Shown here: one piece after another, positions 60,398 through 64,000 of the stretch
Layout: the number at the start of each line of letters is the position of its first letter
How positions within the stretch are numbered: the first letter of the stretch is position 1
Assembly (NCBI RefSeq): GCF_051014685.1
Contig: NW_027479773.1
Coordinates: forward strand, 1-64,000
Source: Ptiloglossa arizonensis
Lineage: Eukaryota > Arthropoda > Insecta > Hymenoptera > Colletidae
Direction of reading: 5' to 3'
DNA: 64,000 nucleotides
Translations under genes and position numbers: made by a program
Notes under the pieces: model-generated
The model's input: the letters and a program-made list of their open reading frames with translations, nothing else
Told to the model about the DNA's origin: nothing
Database searches by the model: none

Positions 60398-62167
60398 TTG
60401 GAGCAGCAGAATTGCGAAAAATTTTTTGCCTTCTCTACCATTTCTTGGCTTCAAACTCCCATACCTCGCGAACGGATTGACCTAACCCAAAAATTCCTAT
60501 TGCATCTGAAAGTAGAATCTCGCCCGATCACAACGGTATGTGTATTTTTTCCCTAGGCCACTCTGGTTAAGCGTTTGGAGCAGCAGAATTGCGAAAAATT
60601 TCTTGCCTTCTCAACCATTTCTTGGCTTCAAACTCCCATATCTCGCGAACGGATTGACCTAACCCAAAAATTCCTATGGCATCTGAAAGTAGAATCTCAC
60701 CCGATTACAACGGTATGTGTATTTTTTCCCTAGGCCATTCTGGTTAAGCGTTTGGAGCAGCAGAATTGCGAAAAATTTTTTGCCTTCTCAACCATTTCTT
60801 GGCTTCAAGCTCCCATATCTCGCGAACGGATTGACCTAACCCAAAAATTCCTCTTGCATCTGAAAGTAGAAACTCGCCCGATTACAACGGTATGTTTATT
60901 TTTTCCCTAGGCCATTCTGGTTAAGCGTTTGGAGCAGCAGAATTGCGAAAAATTTTTTGCCTTCTCAACCATTTCTTGGCTTCAAACTCCCATATCTCGC
61001 GAACGGATTGACCTAACCCAAAAATTCCTGTTGCGTCTGAAAGTAGAAACTCGCCCGGTTGCAACGGTATGTGTATTTTTTCCCTAGGCCATTCTGGTTA
61101 AGCGTTTGGAGCAGCAGAATTGCGAAAAATTTTTTGCCTTCTCAACCATTTCTTGGCTTCAAGCTCCCATATCTCGCGAACGGATTGACCTAACCCAAAA
61201 ATTCCTCTTGCATCTGAAAGTAGAAACTCGCCCGATTACAACGGTATGTTTATTTTTTCCCTAGGCCATTCTGGTTAAGCGTTTGGAGCAGCAGAATTGC
61301 GAAAAATTTTTTGCCTTCTCAACCATTTCTTGGCTTCAAACTCCCATATCTCGCGAACGGATTGACCTAACCCAAAAATTCCTGTTGCGTCTGAAGGTAG
61401 AAACTCGCCCGGTTGCAACGGTATGTGTATTTTTTCCCTAGGCCATTCTGGTTAAGCGTTTGGAGCAGCAGAATTGCGAAAAATTTTTTGCTTTCTCAAA
61501 CATTTCTTGGCTTCAAACTCCCATATCTCGCGAACGGATTGACCTAACCCAAAAATTCCTGTTGCGTCTGAAAGTAGAAACTCGCCCGATTACAACGCTA
61601 TGTGTATTTTTTCCCTAGGCCATTCTGGTTAAGCGTTTGGAACAGCAGAATTGCGAAAAATTTTTTGCCTTCTCAACCATCTCTTGTCTTCAAACTCCCA
61701 TATCTCGCGAACGGATTGACCTAACCCAAAAATTCCTATTGCATCTGAAAGTAGAAACTCGCCCGATTACAACGGTATTTGTATTTTTTCCCTAGGCCAT
61801 TCTGGTTAAGCGTTTGCAGCAGCAGAATTGCGAAAAATTTTTTGCCTTCACAACCATTTCTTGGCTTCAAAGTCCCATATCTCGCGAACGGATTGACCTA
61901 ACCCAAAAATTCCTATTGCATCTGAAAGTAGAAACTCGCCCGATCACAACGGTATGTGTATTTTTTCCCTAGGCCATTCTGGTTAAGCGTTTGGAGCAGC
62001 AGAATTGCGAAAAATTTCTTGCCTTCTCAACCATTTCTTGGCTTCAAGCTCCCATATCTCGCGAACGGATTGACCTAACCCAAAAATTCCTATTGCATCT
62101 GAAAGTAGAAACTCGCCCGATCACAACGGTATGTGTATTTTTTCCCTAGGCCATTCTGGTTAAGCGT
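60398..62167. repeat. Derived nine-monomer unit with a dimer duplication
   Basis: This follows the nine-monomer order, but the caagctccc/ctcttgc plus cggttgc pair is doubled (60752-61105 and 61106-61459) and the agaagtgcg monomer is missing, giving ten monomers. Private changes are catacctcg near 60461, gaatctcaccc near 60691 and gaaggtag near 61394. Confidence 0.9.
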
Positions 62168-62875
62168 TTGGAGCAGCAGAATTGCGAAAAATTTTTTGCC
62201 TTCTCTACCATTTCTTGGCTTCAAACTCCCATATCTCGCGAACGGATTGACCTAACCCAAAAATTCCTATTGCATCTGAAAGTAGAATCTCGCCCGATCA
62301 CAACGGTATGTGTATTTTTTCCCTAGGCCATTCTGGTTAAGCGTTTGCAGCAGCAGAATTGCGAAAAATTTTTTGCCTTCACAACCATTTCTTGGCTTCA
62401 AAGTCCCATATCTCGCGAACGGATTGACCTAACCCAAAAATTCCTATTGCATCTGAAAGTAGAAACTCGCCCGATCACAACGGTATGTGTATTTTTTCCC
62501 TAGGCCATTCTGGTTAAGCGTTTGGAGCAGCAGAATTGCGAAAAATTTTTTGCCTTCTCTACCATTTCTTGTCTTCAAACTCCCATATCTCGCGAACGGA
62601 TTGACCTAACCCAAAAATTCCTGCTGCGTCTGAAAGTAGAAACTCGCCCGGTTGCAACGGTATGTGTATTTTTTCCCTAGGCCATTCTGGTTAAGCGTTT
62701 GGAGCAGCAGAATTGCGAAAAATTTTTTGCCTTCTCAACCATTTCTTGGCTTCAAGCTCCCATATCTCGCGAACGGATTGACCTAACCCAAAAATTCCTC
62801 TTGCATCTGAAAGTAGAAACTCGCCCGATTACAACGGTATGTTTATTTTTTCCCTAGGCCATTCTGGTTAAGCGT
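62168..62875. repeat. Mosaic run with two hybrid monomers
   Basis: Monomer 62168 has the gaatctcg body, but ends attctgg and leads to gcagcagcag in place of ccactctgg. Monomer 62522 combines a tctacc head, ttgtcttc with ctgctgcg (the agaagtgcg type as at 59513) and a cggttgc tail. Each skips several monomers of the nine-monomer order. Confidence 0.85.
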
Positions 62876-64000
62876 TTGGAGCAGCAGAATTGCGAAAAAT
62901 TTTTTGCCTTCTCAACATTTCTTGGCTTCAAACTCCCATATCTCGCGAACGGATTGACCTAACCCAAAAATTCCTGTTGCGTCTGAAAGTAGAAACTCGC
63001 CCGGTTGCAACGGTATGTGTATTTTTTCCCTAGGCCATTCTGGTTAAGCGTTTGGAGCAGCAGAATTGCGAAAAATTTTTTGCTTTCTCAAACATTTCTT
63101 GGCTTCAAACTCCCATATCTCGCGAACGGATTGACCTAACCCAAAAATTCTGTTGCGTCTGAAAGTAGAAACTCGCCCGATTACAACGCTATGTGTATTT
63201 TTTCCTAGGCCATTCTGGTTAAGCGTTTGGAACAGCAGAATTGCGAAAAATTTTTTGCCTTCTCAACCATCTCTTGTCTTCAAACTCCCATATCTCGCGA
63301 ACGGATTGACCTAACCCAAAAATTCCTATTGCATCTGAAAGTAGAAACTCGCCCGATTACAACGGTATTTGTATTTTTTCCCTAGGCCATTCTGGTTAAG
63401 CGTTTGCCAGCAGCAGAATTGCGAAAAATTTTTGCCTTCACAACCATTTCTTGGCTTCAAAGTCCCATATCTCGCGAACGGATTGACCTAACCCAAAAAT
63501 TCCTATTGCATCTGAAAGTAGAAACTCGCCCGATCACAACGGTATGTGTATTTTTTCCCTAGGCCATTCTGGTTAAGCGTTTGGAGCAGCAGAATTGCGA
63601 AAAATTTCTTGCCTTCTCAACCATTTCTTGGCTTCAAGCTCCCATATCTCGCGAACGGATTGACCTAACCCAAAAATTCTTGTTGCATCTGAAAGTAGAA
63701 ACTCGCCCGATCACAACGGTATGTGTATTTTTTCCCTAGGCCATTCTGGTTAAGCGTTTGGAGCAGCAGAATTGCGAAAAATTTTTTGCCTTCTCTACCA
63801 TTTCTTGGCTTCAAACTCCCATATCTCGCGAACGGATTGACCTAACCCAAAAATTCCTATTGCATCTGAAAGTAGAATCTCGCCCGATCACAACGGTATG
63901 TGTATTTTTTCCCTAGGCCACTCTGGTTAAGCGTTTGGAGCAGCAGAATTGCGAAAAATTTCTTGCCTTCTCAACCATTTCTTGGCTTCAAACTCCCATA
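62876..64000. repeat. Right edge with clustered single-base indels
   Basis: The monomer order follows the nine-monomer unit without the agaagtgcg type. Lost or gained single bases occur at ctcaacatttc (near 62911), aaaattctgttg (near 63145), tttttcctagg (near 63202), tttgccagcag (63404) and gcgaaaaatttttgcc (near 63421). Monomers 62876 and 63052 are therefore 176 and 175 bp; in monomer 63404 one insertion and one deletion cancel. The monomer at 63935 is cut by the window end. Confidence 0.85.

Larger units (their letters stand above)
1..64000. repeat. 177-bp satellite DNA array filling the whole window
   Basis: The motif ttggagcagcag or a one-base variant recurs every 177 bases from 55 to 63935. 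Nearly all the 361 complete monomers are exactly 177 bp. The exceptions are 178-bp monomers (one extra A in an A run), 173-176-bp monomers (mostly shortened T runs) and two short indel-rich patches. All monomers lie in the same orientation, with no inversion and no foreign insertion. The period is close to a nucleosome plus linker, as in many centromeric satellites; a centromeric role is inference. The monomer is not one I recognise: it does not resemble human alpha satellite or the Arabidopsis 178-bp repeat. No stretch of the window contains a supportable gene. Confidence 0.97.

Noticed and set aside
1..64000. CRISPR array
   Set aside because: The period is 177 bp with repeat over its whole length. 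There are no short repeats separated by unique spacers and no cas genes.
1..64000. Known satellites (human alpha satellite, Arabidopsis 178-bp repeat)
   Set aside because: The monomer length is similar, but the sequence does not match what I know of either, and the CENP-B-like motif alone is not enough to assign a family.
1..64000. Embedded transposon, rRNA, tRNA or telomeric repeat
   Set aside because: Every part of the window follows the same monomer pattern. No terminal repeats, coding domains, RNA gene sequence or short telomere motif arrays are present.

Overview
The whole 64 kb window is one uninterrupted tandem array of a 177-bp satellite monomer. It holds 361 complete monomers, with a 54-base partial at the left edge and a 66-base partial at the right edge. 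All monomers are head to tail in one orientation. I found no gene, RNA gene, transposon, CRISPR array or any unrelated insertion. An array this long with multi-monomer higher-order repeats (HORs) points to a eukaryotic centromeric, pericentromeric or subtelomeric satellite block. I do not recognise the monomer, so no species is named. My hand-built consensus has 74 G+C in 177 (about 42%) and no CpG depletion (8 CpG seen, about 7.5 expected).

Monomers are counted here from the ttggagcagcag motif (first at 55). Each carries, in order, a near-palindromic A5T6 core (monomer positions 17-32), a minus-strand CENP-B-box-like 17-mer (60-76) with an embedded TCGCGA (69-74), and usually CCTAGG (155-160). 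Monomers differ by a few diagnostic variants. The order of these monomer types repeats over longer distances and defines the HORs.

Layout: 1-5895 has a 13-monomer spacing (2301 bp) with nested three-monomer duplications. 6780-15455 has a 15-monomer unit repeated next to itself, inside a larger duplication offset by 6374 bp. 15456-16161 is a patch dense in single-base indels. 16339-17754 is a four-monomer duplication. 19525-22002 is a seven-monomer duplication. 23066-27489 recurs at 37568-42168 with exactly one extra monomer. 30673-36151 is three tandem copies of a ten-monomer unit. 40753-47122 contains 15- and 10-monomer spacings. 47831-51370 is a ten-monomer (1770 bp) tandem duplication. 51371-52609 is a divergent island sharing rare variants with 3595-4125. 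53495-57742 is a 12-monomer (2124 bp) tandem duplication, and 57743-64000 holds shorter derived units of about nine monomers.

Several hybrid monomers mark the sites of unequal exchange. Because 177 is 59 codons and some monomers have lost the usual in-frame TAG, the array contains many two-monomer open frames of about 111 codons. I judge these to be by-products of the repeat, not genes. Copies were matched by eye from diagnostic variants; no alignment or identity values were computed.
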